A DNA stretch of 64,000 nucleotides, from assembly GCA_028280945.1 (NCBI GenBank), contig JANQKV010000005.1, forward strand, positions 88,921-152,920, written 5' to 3'. Below are positions 53,170-62,004 of this stretch, piece by piece (position 1 is the first letter of the stretch; each line of letters opens with the position of its first letter). The notes under the pieces are model-generated. The model ran no database searches. It was not told the origin of the DNA and was given only the letters and a program-made list of their open reading frames with translations. This DNA is from Opitutaceae bacterium (GTDB taxonomy: Bacteria; Verrucomicrobiota; Verrucomicrobiia; Opitutales; Opitutaceae). Made by a program: the position numbers and the translations under genes.

Positions 53170-53835
53170 ATGCAAAGACTTGGGCTCCGGATTGGTTTCG
53201 CGTTGGTGGTGGGATGGGTGACGGCGGTGGTGGCCGATCCTCCGCCGCTTAACCTCTCGGTCGCGAAGGCGGCGGTACGAGATTACCACGATAGTGGCCG
53301 TTATGAAGCTGATGTCGCACGGGTATCTGGGTGGGCGCTGGAGTGGATCGAGGAGCGGGCGGCGGCAGCTCAACCCGGCGAGCGGCTTGCGGTTGTCCTG
53401 GATATCGACGAGACCGTGCTGTCCAACTATGCGCACATGAACGAGCAGGATTTTGGTTATGTGCGGGACGTGTGGATTGAGTGGATTGCGCGAGCGGAGG
53501 GCACGGCCATTAAGCCCATGAAGGCGGTGTATGACCGGGCTCGGGAGCTGGGCATCGCGATCATCTTCCTAACCAGCCGCGTCGATCCGGACGAGAAGCC
53601 AGGCACGCTGGTAAACCTCGAGCGGGAAGGCATGGGCGAATATGAACGTCTCATATTCAAGATGGGCGAGGGAATCGCCCCCACCGCGGCCGAACGCAAA
53701 CGCATCCGCCGAGCGGAGCTCGAACAGGAGGGCTGGACCATCATCGCCAGCATCGGTGACCAAGGCAGTGATCTGGCCGGCGGCCACGCCGAGCGTATCT
53801 TTAAGCTCCCCAATCCCTTCTACGGGATTCCGTAG
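53170..53835 (+). CDS. Exported HAD phosphatase, acid phosphatase class IIIB-like
   Basis: 221 residues from the ATG at 53170, with a signal peptide (LRIGFALVVGWVTAVVAD). HAD motif I VVLDIDETVLSNYAHM (Asp-x-Asp), motif II ITFL-like IIFLTSRVD, and the later GDQGSDLAGG with Asp residues. NEQDFGYVRDVWIEWIARAEGTAIKPMKAVYDRARELG fits the cap. Removes phosphate from periplasmic organic phosphates. Divergent from the GNAT gene. Confidence 0.8.
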   Translation: MQRLGLRIGFALVVGWVTAVVADPPPLNLSVAKAAVRDYHDSGRYEADVARVSGWALEWIEERAAAAQPGERLAVVLDIDETVLSNYAHMNEQDFGYVRDVWIEWIARAEGTAIKPMKAVYDRARELGIAIIFLTSRVDPDEKPGTLVNLEREGMGEYERLIFKMGEGIAPTAAERKRIRRAELEQEGWTIIASIGDQGSDLAGGHAERIFKLPNPFYGIP

Positions 53836-53840
53836 GGCCG

Positions 53841-53879
53841 GTTATTCGCCGATGATTTTGACGAGGATACATTTGCACC
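53841..53879 (-). repeat. Remnant of a yjbQ 3' end
   Basis: Read on the minus strand this encodes ILVKIIGE and a stop, as at the end of YjbQ (54550). The core TCGCCGATGATTTT is identical to 54553-54566 and about three quarters of the remaining bases match. It lies on the far side of the toxin-antitoxin module from the intact gene. Confidence 0.6.
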
Positions 53880-53952
53880 GCGCGTTACTGGTGCAGGCAC
53901 TTGTGCCGACAGCGAACTTGCCGAACGCTGGGCACGGGCCAATATGGGGCTC

Positions 53953-54162
53953 ATGAGCAAAGTTGCCGAGATTGAAGCTGCCCTCAAACAGCTCTCACCC
54001 GAGGAGCAAAGCCGGGTTGCCGACTGGCTCAATTCGCGCTTGGTAAGCGAAACACCTGCAATGCTGGCGGCAATTGACGAAGCTGACCAGTCTCTGGCCG
54101 AGGAAGGTGGAGTGCCGATCGAGGACGCCCGCCGAGACCTGCGCCGATGGATTATCGAGTAA
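53953..54162 (+). CDS. Antitoxin of RelE/ParE-type module
   Basis: 69 residues from the ATG at 53953 (an ATG three codons upstream is in frame). The protein has VAEIEAALKQLSPEEQSRVADWLNSRLV and a C-terminal VPIEDARRDLRRWIIE, a helix-rich pattern like short addiction-module antitoxins (TIGR02574-like or RHH-less types). It overlaps the toxin start by 16 nt. Likely binds and neutralises the toxin. Confidence 0.7.
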   Translation: MSKVAEIEAALKQLSPEEQSRVADWLNSRLVSETPAMLAAIDEADQSLAEEGGVPIEDARRDLRRWIIE

Positions 54163-54449
54163 TCCTGTCCAGACCGGCGCTGAGGGATTTGAGTGAAATC
54201 GCCCGTTTCGTCGCGGGGGAAAGCAGTCCAGAAACAGCCGAACGGATTGGCAGCGAGCTCCTGGACTTGGCCGAGTCGCTGGCGAAGCTACCACTGCGCG
54301 GCTCGCTATTGCGTTCGCGTCTTGGTGCCCGCCGCGTGTTGCTGGCACCTTACCTGGTGGTCTATCGGGTGGATCAAGCCAAGCGGGAGGTGAGGGTGCT
54401 ACGCTTTTGGCATGCCAAACGGAACCCTGATGAATTACGTTTGGGCTGA
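54147..54449 (+). CDS. RelE/ParE-family toxin
   Basis: 100 residues. MDYRVILSRPALRDLSEIARFVAGESS, ERIGSELLDLAESLAKLPLRGSLL, RRVLLAPYLVVYRVDQAKREVRVLRFWHAKRNP is the ParE/RelE fold: a basic beta sheet with C-terminal VLRFWHA-R. The ParE branch poisons gyrase; the RelE branch cleaves mRNA. Which one is not certain. Coupled with the antitoxin by 16-nt overlap. Confidence 0.8.
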   Translation: MDYRVILSRPALRDLSEIARFVAGESSPETAERIGSELLDLAESLAKLPLRGSLLRSRLGARRVLLAPYLVVYRVDQAKREVRVLRFWHAKRNPDELRLG

Positions 54450-54549
54450 AAAACACCATCGTTCCCTTCGCGACAGATTTGGTTTCCCGGTATCCCGTTG
54501 ATGGGGCATGCCACTGCTACATCATGGATTCCACCAAACCTTAGCCCAG

Positions 54550-54966
54550 TCACTCGCCGATGATTTTAACGAGCACGCGCTTGCGACGGAGGCCGTCGAA
54601 TTCGCCGTAGAAAATCTGTTCCCAGGGCCCGAAGTCGAGTTGGCCGTTGGTCACGGCCACCACAACTTCACGGCCCATGATGGTGCGCTTGAGGTGGGCG
54701 TCGGCATTGTCTTCGCCGACGTTGTGGGCGTATTGGCTGTGCGGTTTTTCCGGGGCAAGTTTCTCCAACCATTTTTCGAAGTCGGCGTGCAGGCCGGACT
54801 CGTCGTCGTTGATGAAGACAGATGCCGAGATGTGCATCGCGTTGACGAGGCAAAGGCCTTCCTGAATGCCGCTCTCCCGCAGGCAGGCGTTCACCTCCGG
54901 GGTGATGTTGATGAGTTGGCGGCGGGCAGTGACATCAAACCAAAGCTCTCGGCGAAAGGACTTCAT
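54550..54966 (-). CDS. yjbQ: YjbQ/UPF0047 family protein
   Basis: 138 residues. [104 protein letters not shown] match the UPF0047 family (YjbQ), in which His and acidic residues bind a metal. Some members have weak thiamine phosphate synthase activity. The final residues (VLVKIIGE) are repeated at 53841-53879. Confidence 0.85.
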   Translation of the reverse strand: MKSFRRELWFDVTARRQLINITPEVNACLRESGIQEGLCLVNAMHISASVFINDDESGLHADFEKWLEKLAPEKPHSQYAHNVGEDNADAHLKRTIMGREVVVAVTNGQLDFGPWEQIFYGEFDGLRRKRVLVKIIGE

Positions 54967-55266
54967 GGGGATGGTTCTTTAACCGCTAATGGACGCAAAT
55001 AAACGCGAATTCTGCAATGCTCTCCCGGGCAGTATCAATTGGGTTTTCGAAAGCTCGGAGTAGGCGCTGAGATTTCTAAAACCGATGCGATCTTTCTCTT
55101 TCTCGAACCGTCGGAGTGGCGCGGGGATAAAGAATAAGGATAAGGAATAAAGAGCGCCGAATTGCTGGTGCTGGATGCCATGGGGAAGCAGGCTGGGGTG
55201 AGAGAGTCGAAAACGGAGTTTGCTACCTCCTTTGACTTACCTCTGCGGAAGCTTAAGCATCCATCC
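54967..55266. repeat. Intergenic region with dispersed repeat
   Basis: TTAACCGCTAATGGACGCAA and following ATAAACGCGAATTCTGC (54979-55015) are typical of the short 'accgctaatgga cgc aaataaacgcgaat' dispersed repeat of many bacteria. The rest up to 55266 contains no recognised gene. Confidence 0.45.
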
Positions 55267-56376
55267 ATGCGACGCCTTTGGTTCGGGTTTTCCCTGCTTT
55301 GCCCTGTGATTCTGAGCGCGGAGGGCGCTGGATCCACCTTCGTGGAAATCGACGGCGTGGTCTACGGCGCTCAGGCGGATGATCGCGGTCCGATCGGGGG
55401 CGGGGTCGGCTACGTCGATTTGGTGACGCAGGGGGACTACGAGGTCACCGACCTCAACTCCCTCCTCGAGGCGTTGGCCAGCGCGCAGGCAGGCGAGGTG
55501 GTGTTTATTCCGGACGAGACTGAAATCGATCTCACCGCGCGGATCTACGTTGAGAAGTTGGTTCTTGAGGTACCGGCCGGCGTGACCCTCGCGGGCAATC
55601 GGGGGCAGGACGGATCGCGCGGCGCCTTGCTCACCAGTGATGCCTTGGACACCCCGGTGATGATTCGTGCGCTCGGGCCTAACGTGCGGGTCACCGGACT
55701 ACGTATTCGAGGACCCAATACAAAGCGTTACCTGGACCATCACTATCGTTCCTTCACGCGGGATGATTCCGGGGAAGGCTACCGCTATCACGACGGGCAG
55801 GATCCTCGCGGAGGCCACTCCTACTACTATCAATTTCCGACGCAACGCGGCATCCAAACCACCCACGATGCCTTGCGGGTTGATAACTGTGATCTTTCCG
55901 GATTTGGCCATTCGGCGGTCAGCCTTGCCGGTGGGGTTGACCACGTGGTTCATCACAATTTTATTCACCACAACCAATACGCGGGCCTGGGCTACGGCGT
56001 CGTGCTTGCCGAGGCTTTCGCCGTGATTGAGCACAACCACTTTGACTGGAACCGTCACTCGATCGCTGGCACGGGAGCGGCCGGGAGCGGCTACATCGCG
56101 CGACACAACGTCGAGCTGGGAACTTCGTTGAGTCACTGCTTCGACATGCATGGTGGCCGGGATCGCAAGGATGGAACCGACATCGCGGGCCGCGCGATTG
56201 AGATCCACAACAACACCTTCCGCGCTCCCGAAATACCGGTCGTGATCCGCGGTGTGCCGCAGGAGGCATGTCGAGTCCATCTCAACTGGTTCCCTCGGCA
56301 CCAAAACGCAGCGGAAGCCGTTCGGGCCGAAGCCGGCACGATTGTGGAGAACAATGCCTACGGCGAAAACCCCTGA
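55267..56376 (+). CDS. Secreted right-handed beta-helix protein (pectate lyase-like)
   Basis: 369 residues from the ATG at 55267 with a signal peptide (LWFGFSLLCPVILSAE). AGVTLAGNRGQDGSRGALLTSDAL and VRVTGLRIRGPNTKRYLDHHYRS then HDALRVDNCDLSGFGHSAVSLAGGVDHVVHHNFIHHNQYAGLGYGVVLAEAFAVIEHNHFDWNRHSIAGTG form the parallel beta-helix. Coils with His-rich loops are typical of pectate lyase-like right-handed helices. No calcium site can be assigned. Its start is chosen because the frame further upstream is not conserved in composition. Confidence 0.7.
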   Translation: MRRLWFGFSLLCPVILSAEGAGSTFVEIDGVVYGAQADDRGPIGGGVGYVDLVTQGDYEVTDLNSLLEALASAQAGEVVFIPDETEIDLTARIYVEKLVLEVPAGVTLAGNRGQDGSRGALLTSDALDTPVMIRALGPNVRVTGLRIRGPNTKRYLDHHYRSFTRDDSGEGYRYHDGQDPRGGHSYYYQFPTQRGIQTTHDALRVDNCDLSGFGHSAVSLAGGVDHVVHHNFIHHNQYAGLGYGVVLAEAFAVIEHNHFDWNRHSIAGTGAAGSGYIARHNVELGTSLSHCFDMHGGRDRKDGTDIAGRAIEIHNNTFRAPEIPVVIRGVPQEACRVHLNWFPRHQNAAEAVRAEAGTIVENNAYGENP

Positions 56377-56421
56377 CAGTTCACCTTGTGGGTCGGGTAA
56401 GTCAGAGCGGGTCCGCCAGGG

Positions 56422-57981
56422 TCAAAGCAATAGTGCCGCCAGGGTGCCGATGGCGCCAATTGCGGCCATCAGATAAACGCTCCGCACCGGCATGGCACCG
56501 TCGTTTTCCATCGCCTTACCAAAGAGGAAAAAGACCAGAGGGTGAACGAGAAAGGGCATCGCAAAAACGAATGGCATCAGGCTGGCGGCCGTCTCCCCTG
56601 CCATACCGCCTTGGATGGCAGCGAAGAGTCCGAAGTGGGAAAGGGAAGAGCTCGTAGCCATCAGCGCATTGGCCATCGGCATGCCCGCCAAAGCGAGGAT
56701 CAGGAGTCCTCCAAAGACGGCGCTGAGTTGCCATCCGAAAGAAAACTGCATCAGGGCGCGCACCTCGGCGGCGTCGGAGTCTTTGGCCTGACGTAGATTG
56801 CGGAGGGCATACAGGGTGAGGCCGACCCCGGCGACGGTCAGCACAATCGTCGGGACGATCGCAAGGGATCCTTGTTCGATGCTGTAGGCCAAGATCGAAA
56901 AGACGAAGACGTGCCCGAAAAATGGGATGTTGATCATGATCGGGGCGCGTTTCGCCGCGCGCTCGCCAAAGTCACCCGCGGTGCAGGCGCCGGTAAGTCC
57001 GGCGTGGGAGAGTCCGCCGGCCATGGCCGGGCCAATGTTGCGAACCCAGATGGTCCGGCCAAGAAAGATCAGGAGTGCGATACCGCCGAACATCCAAAGG
57101 ATTTGCCCGAAGAATCCGTAAGCGATGACCGATTGCATCTCGGTCAGCCTGAAAGCGTCCGCAATGCGGGATCCCCCAATGACGAAGTTGGCGGCCAGGA
57201 CGACGGGAATTCCCGCGAATAGGAGACAGCGAATGGTGGGGCCGTGGCTCCAACGCGGAAGCACTGCACCGAGTCCCGCTGCGAGGAGCATGACAAAAAA
57301 GATCCGCGGCAACGCGATGGCAGGCCCGATCAATACGGCCAACCAATGACCGAGCAGCAGAAGCCCCGTGGTGCCCAGCAATTCCAGGACTCCCCGGGCA
57401 AGATAACGCTGTCGAGACGAGATGGAGGCTTTCGGGTCGATGAAGATCACCGCAATCACGATGCCCACGTAGGCGATCAGCGGGTAGTAGGCTGCCAGCG
57501 GAGTTCCGGGAACGGTTCCGGCGAGGCTGCGCGTCAAGGCTTCGAGTCCGAGAAGAACGAAAAAGGCCCGCAGCACAAAGAAGGTTTGAGTCCGCTGGGT
57601 TCCGACGAAGAACTCCTCCTTTGCATAGATGACTTCTTCGGCAGGAGCGGGGACAAGCGGACGCCCCAACAGCTTCCTCAGTTCCTGCCCTCCGACGAAG
57701 AAGGTCGCGGTAAGCGCAACGATGGTCGATTGGGCTATCATCCCCATCATGGGAAAATCAGCCAAACCCGGGGTGGAGACTTCCGTGGCGACCAACAAAA
57801 ATCCCATCAGCAGTCCGAAGACTACAATGATCAAGATCGCGGAGTAGCGCGTGCCGGCCACCACCGCTCGCGCCACCAGGACCATGGGAACAACGAAAAA
57901 AAACGTCAGCCAGAACTGGTTGAAAAGGTGTTGGTGCGCCACCTCGCGCATCCAATCAAGGGCGTCGGTATCGGGGACCAT
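56422..57981 (-). CDS. Multi-pass membrane protein (about 12-14 TM), unknown
   Basis: 519 residues from the ATG at 57981. Around 13 hydrophobic segments arranged in two similar halves. Motifs such as MGMIAQSTIVALTATFFVGGQELRKLLG, ILWMFGGIALLIFLGRTIWVRNIGPAMAGGLSHAGLTGACTAGDFGERAAKRAP and SSLSHFGLFAAIQGGMAGETAASLMPFVFAMP recall discontinuous-helix ion transporters, but I cannot name a family. Possibly a secondary transporter. It is converged upon by the beta-helix gene (46-nt gap). Confidence 0.55.
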   Translation of the reverse strand: MVPDTDALDWMREVAHQHLFNQFWLTFFFVVPMVLVARAVVAGTRYSAILIIVVFGLLMGFLLVATEVSTPGLADFPMMGMIAQSTIVALTATFFVGGQELRKLLGRPLVPAPAEEVIYAKEEFFVGTQRTQTFFVLRAFFVLLGLEALTRSLAGTVPGTPLAAYYPLIAYVGIVIAVIFIDPKASISSRQRYLARGVLELLGTTGLLLLGHWLAVLIGPAIALPRIFFVMLLAAGLGAVLPRWSHGPTIRCLLFAGIPVVLAANFVIGGSRIADAFRLTEMQSVIAYGFFGQILWMFGGIALLIFLGRTIWVRNIGPAMAGGLSHAGLTGACTAGDFGERAAKRAPIMINIPFFGHVFVFSILAYSIEQGSLAIVPTIVLTVAGVGLTLYALRNLRQAKDSDAAEVRALMQFSFGWQLSAVFGGLLILALAGMPMANALMATSSSLSHFGLFAAIQGGMAGETAASLMPFVFAMPFLVHPLVFFLFGKAMENDGAMPVRSVYLMAAIGAIGTLAALLL

Positions 57982-58129
57982 GGAGCAAAGCAAAATGGGT
58001 TGATTGCAGGAGGCACGTGAAAACGGAGGGAGCAGGGTCGCAACGTTCAGACGTCACCGTCGGTGAGGCGTTTGAATCCCCGTCAACCTGACGGAGAATC
58101 CGTGGCGGGTTTCACCGTGACCCAAAACG

Positions 58130-58156
58130 AAACCGCTCAGATTTACCGAGCGGTTT
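58130..58156 (-). terminator. Intrinsic terminator of metY
   Basis: A perfect 9-bp stem AAACCGCTC (58130-58138) with GAGCGGTTT (58148-58156) and a 9-nt loop, 26 nt downstream of the metY stop. On the minus strand it continues CGTTTTGG; the U-rich end is weak but the stem is strong. Confidence 0.7.
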
Positions 58157-58181
58157 CAAAAACAGGGAATGATTTTGCAAT

Positions 58182-59486
58182 CTACCCGGCGGCTTCGAGG
58201 CCGGCCTTGAGGTCGGCCTCGAGGTCGGTCCAGTCCTCGATGCCGAGGGAAAGGCGGATGAAGTCCGGGGTGGTGCCGGTCGAGATCTGCTCGTCCTCGG
58301 TGAGCTGACTGTGGGTGGTGCTGGCGGGATGAATCGCGAGCGATTTGGCATCCCCGATGTTGGCCAGATGTGAGAAGAGCGACAGGCCTTCGATGAACCT
58401 GCGACCGCCTTCGTAGCCCGACTTCAGGCCAAACCCGATCAGGCCACCAAAACCGCCGCTGAGGTATTTTTTGGCCGCGGCGTGGTTGGGGCTGTCGGGC
58501 AATCCCGGGTAGTTGACCCAGGCCACGCGGTCGTCAGCCGCGAGGAATTCAGCGGCTTTTTGTGCGTTTTCGCAGATGCGCGTCATGCGCAGGTGCAGGG
58601 TTTCGATGCCTTGCAGGGTGGTCCAGGCATTGAAGGGCGACTGGCAGGCGCCGATGTCGCGGAGGAGCTGGAGGCGCATCTTCATGATGAAGGCGATGTT
58701 GGCATCACCGGCGGGCGGGAAGGCTTTGAATACGTCCCAGTGCACGAGACCGTGGTAGGAAGCGTCGGGTTCGGTGAAGCCCGGGAAGCGACCGGAGTCC
58801 CAATCAAAGTTGCCGCCGTCGACCACGATGCCGCCAATGGACGTGCCGTGGCCGCCAAGGTATTTGGTGGTCGAGTGGACAACCACGTTGACGCCCCACT
58901 CAAACGGTCGATTGAGGATCGGCGAAAGGGCGGTGTTGTCGATGATGAGAGGCACACCCGCTTCCTTGGCAATGGCGCCAACCTCTTCCATCGGGAAGAT
59001 GTTGAGGGCGGGGTTGCCCAGGCCCTCGCCATAAAAGGCCTTGGTATTGGGTTTGAGGGCGCGCTTGAAGGCGTCGGGATCAGCGGCGTCAACGAAGTCC
59101 ACCTCGATGCCGAGCTTGGGCAGCGTGTAGTGGAAAAGGTTATACGTGCCGCCGTAGAGTTGGGAGACCGAGACAATGTGGTCACCACTGCCGGCGATGT
59201 TGAGAATGGTGTCGGTGATGGCGGCTTGGCCGGACGAGTGGGCCAGCGCGCCGGTGCCGCCTTCGAGCGCGGCCAGGCGTTGCTCAAGCACATCCGTCGT
59301 CGGATTCATGATCCGGGTGTAGATGTTGCCGAGTTCCTTCAGGGCAAAGAGGTTGGCGGCGTGCTCCGTGTCGCGGAACACGTAGCTGGTGGTTTGGTAA
59401 ATGGGCAGGGCGCGGGATCCGGTGGCGGAATCCGGAGCCTGGCCGGCGTGGAGGGCTTTGGTGCCGAGACCTTGGGGAGTAGACAT
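58182..59486 (-). CDS. metY: O-acetylhomoserine sulfhydrylase (MetY-like)
   Basis: 434 residues from the ATG at 59486. [112 protein letters not shown] with PLP Lys208 and Asp183, and [14 protein letters not shown]. This set is diagnostic for Cys/Met-metabolism PLP enzymes, subclass OAH sulfhydrylase. Makes homocysteine from O-acetylhomoserine and sulfide. A 13-codon open frame ([13 protein letters not shown]) ends 13 nt upstream. No riboswitch was recognised. Confidence 0.9.
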   Translation of the reverse strand: MSTPQGLGTKALHAGQAPDSATGSRALPIYQTTSYVFRDTEHAANLFALKELGNIYTRIMNPTTDVLEQRLAALEGGTGALAHSSGQAAITDTILNIAGSGDHIVSVSQLYGGTYNLFHYTLPKLGIEVDFVDAADPDAFKRALKPNTKAFYGEGLGNPALNIFPMEEVGAIAKEAGVPLIIDNTALSPILNRPFEWGVNVVVHSTTKYLGGHGTSIGGIVVDGGNFDWDSGRFPGFTEPDASYHGLVHWDVFKAFPPAGDANIAFIMKMRLQLLRDIGACQSPFNAWTTLQGIETLHLRMTRICENAQKAAEFLAADDRVAWVNYPGLPDSPNHAAAKKYLSGGFGGLIGFGLKSGYEGGRRFIEGLSLFSHLANIGDAKSLAIHPASTTHSQLTEDEQISTGTTPDFIRLSLGIEDWTDLEADLKAGLEAAG

Positions 59487-59678
59487 GACGCTTTGAGAGC
59501 TAAGTGAGGGATTGGAGGTGTGAAGTAAGAAGTTCAGACATGGGTTGAGAAGGAGAATGATTACGAGAAAGAGAAAGATTTTGCGGACGAGGACATGAAT
59601 GCGGAGACTTTCGACTGCTCCTGTTCGTATCTCTGCTGGTCCTTGAACGGGGAGCACGGCTCCCGGGGAAGAACTGCT

Positions 59679-60140
59679 TCAACTCCAGTTTTGAATCTCG
59701 ACGATGTTGCCTTCCGGGTCACGGGCGTAAACGACGTCCAGCAAACCGACCCCCGGCACGCTTTGGGAAACGCGGTCACCGACGGTGGAACCACCGGCAT
59801 TCCGCAATTTGGCGAGCGTTGTGCCCACATCGTCGACCTCGAAGGCGACGTGGGCAAATCCGACCCGGTTGGGTGGTGGCGGTGAATTCTCCCCCACCCA
59901 CGTTTCGTAGCTGTAGATTTCCAAGGTGGGAGCTTTGCCGGCAGCGTAACCGGGGACGCGCAGGTGCAGGCCGCGGAGATGAGCACCGGTCAAGGCGGTC
60001 AGCCGATCCAGCCACGCTCCGGATTGATCACGCTCCGGAGGCACCGGTTCACATCCAAAAACCTCTTGGTAGAACGCAGCCAACCTGCGCCAGTCCCGGG
60101 CATTGATCGAGACGTGGGCGAAGCGTGTCGATCGAGGCAT
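59679..60140 (-). CDS. VOC-superfamily (glyoxalase-like) protein
   Basis: 153 residues. RFAHVSINARDWRRLAAFYQEVFGCEPV with metal-ligand His, HLRGLHLRVPG, LEIYSYETW, NRVGFAHVAFEVDDVGTTLAKLRNAGG, VVYARDPEGNIVEIQNW. Both beta-alpha-beta-beta-beta modules are seen, with typical His and Glu ligands. Substrate unknown. It starts 3 nt after the Na/Pi cotransporter stop. Confidence 0.8.
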   Translation of the reverse strand: MPRSTRFAHVSINARDWRRLAAFYQEVFGCEPVPPERDQSGAWLDRLTALTGAHLRGLHLRVPGYAAGKAPTLEIYSYETWVGENSPPPPNRVGFAHVAFEVDDVGTTLAKLRNAGGSTVGDRVSQSVPGVGLLDVVYARDPEGNIVEIQNWS

Positions 60141-60143
60141 GGC

Positions 60144-61811
60144 CTATTCGTGGGTGCGGAGGACCTGGATGACGTTGAGGGAGTGGTTTCCGATCGCCTC
60201 CATATTGTTGAGGATATCCAGGTAGATGATTTCGGATTTCACCGTGTCGCCGTTCACGCGCATACGTTTGATGCTCTCCTTGCGCAGGCTCTTGCGAAAC
60301 TCGTCGATGTGGTTCTCGAGCTGGATGGCGGTCTCCATGTCCGAGGTCTTCACCCCGCGGCGGATGCACTCGGCGGTGAATTCCACAAAACGCACCACCA
60401 CCTGGGAGAACTGCTGCACGGTGTTATCGATCTCGGGCGAAAGCTGGCGTTTCTTGCGGTAGCGGCGTTCGGCCAGCAGCACCAGGCGATAGCCCCGGTC
60501 ACACATGTCCTCAAGTTCGGCAACCACCCGCAGGAGAGTGGAAATCTTGGCCATGGTCGCGTCCGAAACCTGATGGGCCGAGCATCTGAGCAGGTATTCG
60601 TTGGTGGCGATGGTCAGGCGGTCCGATTCCTTTTCTAGTCCTTTGAGTTCGGCGACACGTTCGGCCAGGCTTTCGCTGGGCCGGGCGTAGATCTCGGCGA
60701 ACCCGGAAACGAGATCGCGGGTCAGGCGGTTCATTTCCATCACGTCCTTTTCCGCCTCGGCGAGACTGATTTCGCCGGTTTGGGGGATGAAGGCCGCATC
60801 GTAATCCACGTGCTCACTCGAGGCGCTCAATTCGCCCGGCCGAGGTGGAATGATCTTTACCACGATGCGAGCCAGCAGCGGCACAAAACCGATCAGAATT
60901 GAGGTGTTCAACAGGTTGAACCCGGTGTGAAACGCCGCCATGTGCAGCGGGATGTTGTCAGGTTCAAGAGGATCCCCCGGCATGATCCAATCCGCCATGC
61001 CGGTGAGCGGTCCAAAGAACGCGATGGCCCACGTCACACCGATAATGTTGAAAAAGAAGTGAGCCAAGGCGGCACGTTTGGCGTTCGCATTGGCTCCGAG
61101 AGCGGCGATGTTGGCCGTGATGGTGGTGCCCACGTTTTCACCGAGGATGATGGCGGCGGCGGTCGGGAAATCGATCCAGCCCTGGGCGGCCATCGTGATG
61201 GTTATGGCGCCGGCGGCGGAAGAGGACTGCACGACGATCGTGAGGATCGTGCCAAAGACAAAAAAGATCAGCACGGAGAGCAGTCCGCGGTCGGTGAAGT
61301 TCTGCACGAATGCCAGCGCGTCGGGATTACTCTGAATGTCCGGTACGGCCTCCTTGAGGAACGCCAGACCGAGGAAGAGCAGTCCAAACCCGATCAGGAA
61401 TTCACCGGAGTCCCGGATCTTCTTCTTCGGGATAAACATCATGGCCATCGCCACGCCGATGATCGGCAGGGCAAACGATGACAGGCTCACCTTAAATCCG
61501 AGATAGGAGACGATCCAGAAGGTCGAGGTGGTGCCGAGATTGGCCCCCATGATCATGCCGATGGCTTCCTTCACGGTCAGCAGGCCGGCGTTGACAAAAC
61601 TGACCATCATCACGGTCGAAGCGGAGGAGGACTGGACCAGGCAGGTGACCAAAAATCCCGTGCCCACGCCGGCGAAACGGTTGCCGGTCATGGTGCGCAT
61701 GAGCGCCCGCAGCCGGTCTCCGGAGATTTTTTGCAGCGCCTCCGACATGACTTTCATGCCGAAAAGGAACATACCTAGGGAGCCGAGGATTTCGAAGGAG
61801 GTGCCGATCAT
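60144..61811 (-). CDS. Na/Pi cotransporter family protein with PhoU-like C-terminus
   Basis: 555 residues from the ATG at 61811. Two inverted repeats with QSSSA motifs (TCLVQSSSASTVMMVSFVNAG and TIVVQSSSAAGAITITMAAQG), GANLGTT and GENVGTT helices, then from about 345 a cytosolic PhoU-like domain (EMNRLTRDLVSGFAEIYARPSESLAERVAELKGLEKESDRLTI...). Imports phosphate using Na+. In operon with the VOC gene. Confidence 0.88.
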   Translation of the reverse strand: MIGTSFEILGSLGMFLFGMKVMSEALQKISGDRLRALMRTMTGNRFAGVGTGFLVTCLVQSSSASTVMMVSFVNAGLLTVKEAIGMIMGANLGTTSTFWIVSYLGFKVSLSSFALPIIGVAMAMMFIPKKKIRDSGEFLIGFGLLFLGLAFLKEAVPDIQSNPDALAFVQNFTDRGLLSVLIFFVFGTILTIVVQSSSAAGAITITMAAQGWIDFPTAAAIILGENVGTTITANIAALGANANAKRAALAHFFFNIIGVTWAIAFFGPLTGMADWIMPGDPLEPDNIPLHMAAFHTGFNLLNTSILIGFVPLLARIVVKIIPPRPGELSASSEHVDYDAAFIPQTGEISLAEAEKDVMEMNRLTRDLVSGFAEIYARPSESLAERVAELKGLEKESDRLTIATNEYLLRCSAHQVSDATMAKISTLLRVVAELEDMCDRGYRLVLLAERRYRKKRQLSPEIDNTVQQFSQVVVRFVEFTAECIRRGVKTSDMETAIQLENHIDEFRKSLRKESIKRMRVNGDTVKSEIIYLDILNNMEAIGNHSLNVIQVLRTHE

Positions 61812-61949
61812 GCGCAGAGGCTGGGAGCGGGTAAAAGGGCACGCCGAGCGGGGGCGGGCAATACCCATCTGGATCAGATAGTCCTTTTTACAATCGTAAC
61901 AGAAAAGCCATGACAGCTCGCGAGATACGGTTGGTCTGGGACCGGGCAC

Positions 61950-61974
61950 AAAAAAACCCGGCTTGAGTGCCGGG
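61950..61974 (-). terminator. Intrinsic terminator after lipoprotein gene
   Basis: On the minus strand a 6-bp stem CCCGGC/GCCGGG (61957-61962, 61969-61974, 6-nt loop) is followed by seven T residues (61956-61950). It lies 31 nt after the lipoprotein gene stop. Confidence 0.88.
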
Positions 61975-62004
61975 CAGGAGGGCGATCGTGGTCGCGGGGC
62001 AGGC

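Noticed and set aside
59487..59680. SAM or cobalamin riboswitch upstream of metY
   Set aside because: No conserved core of SAM-I, SAM-II or similar motifs was found; only a short open frame is present.
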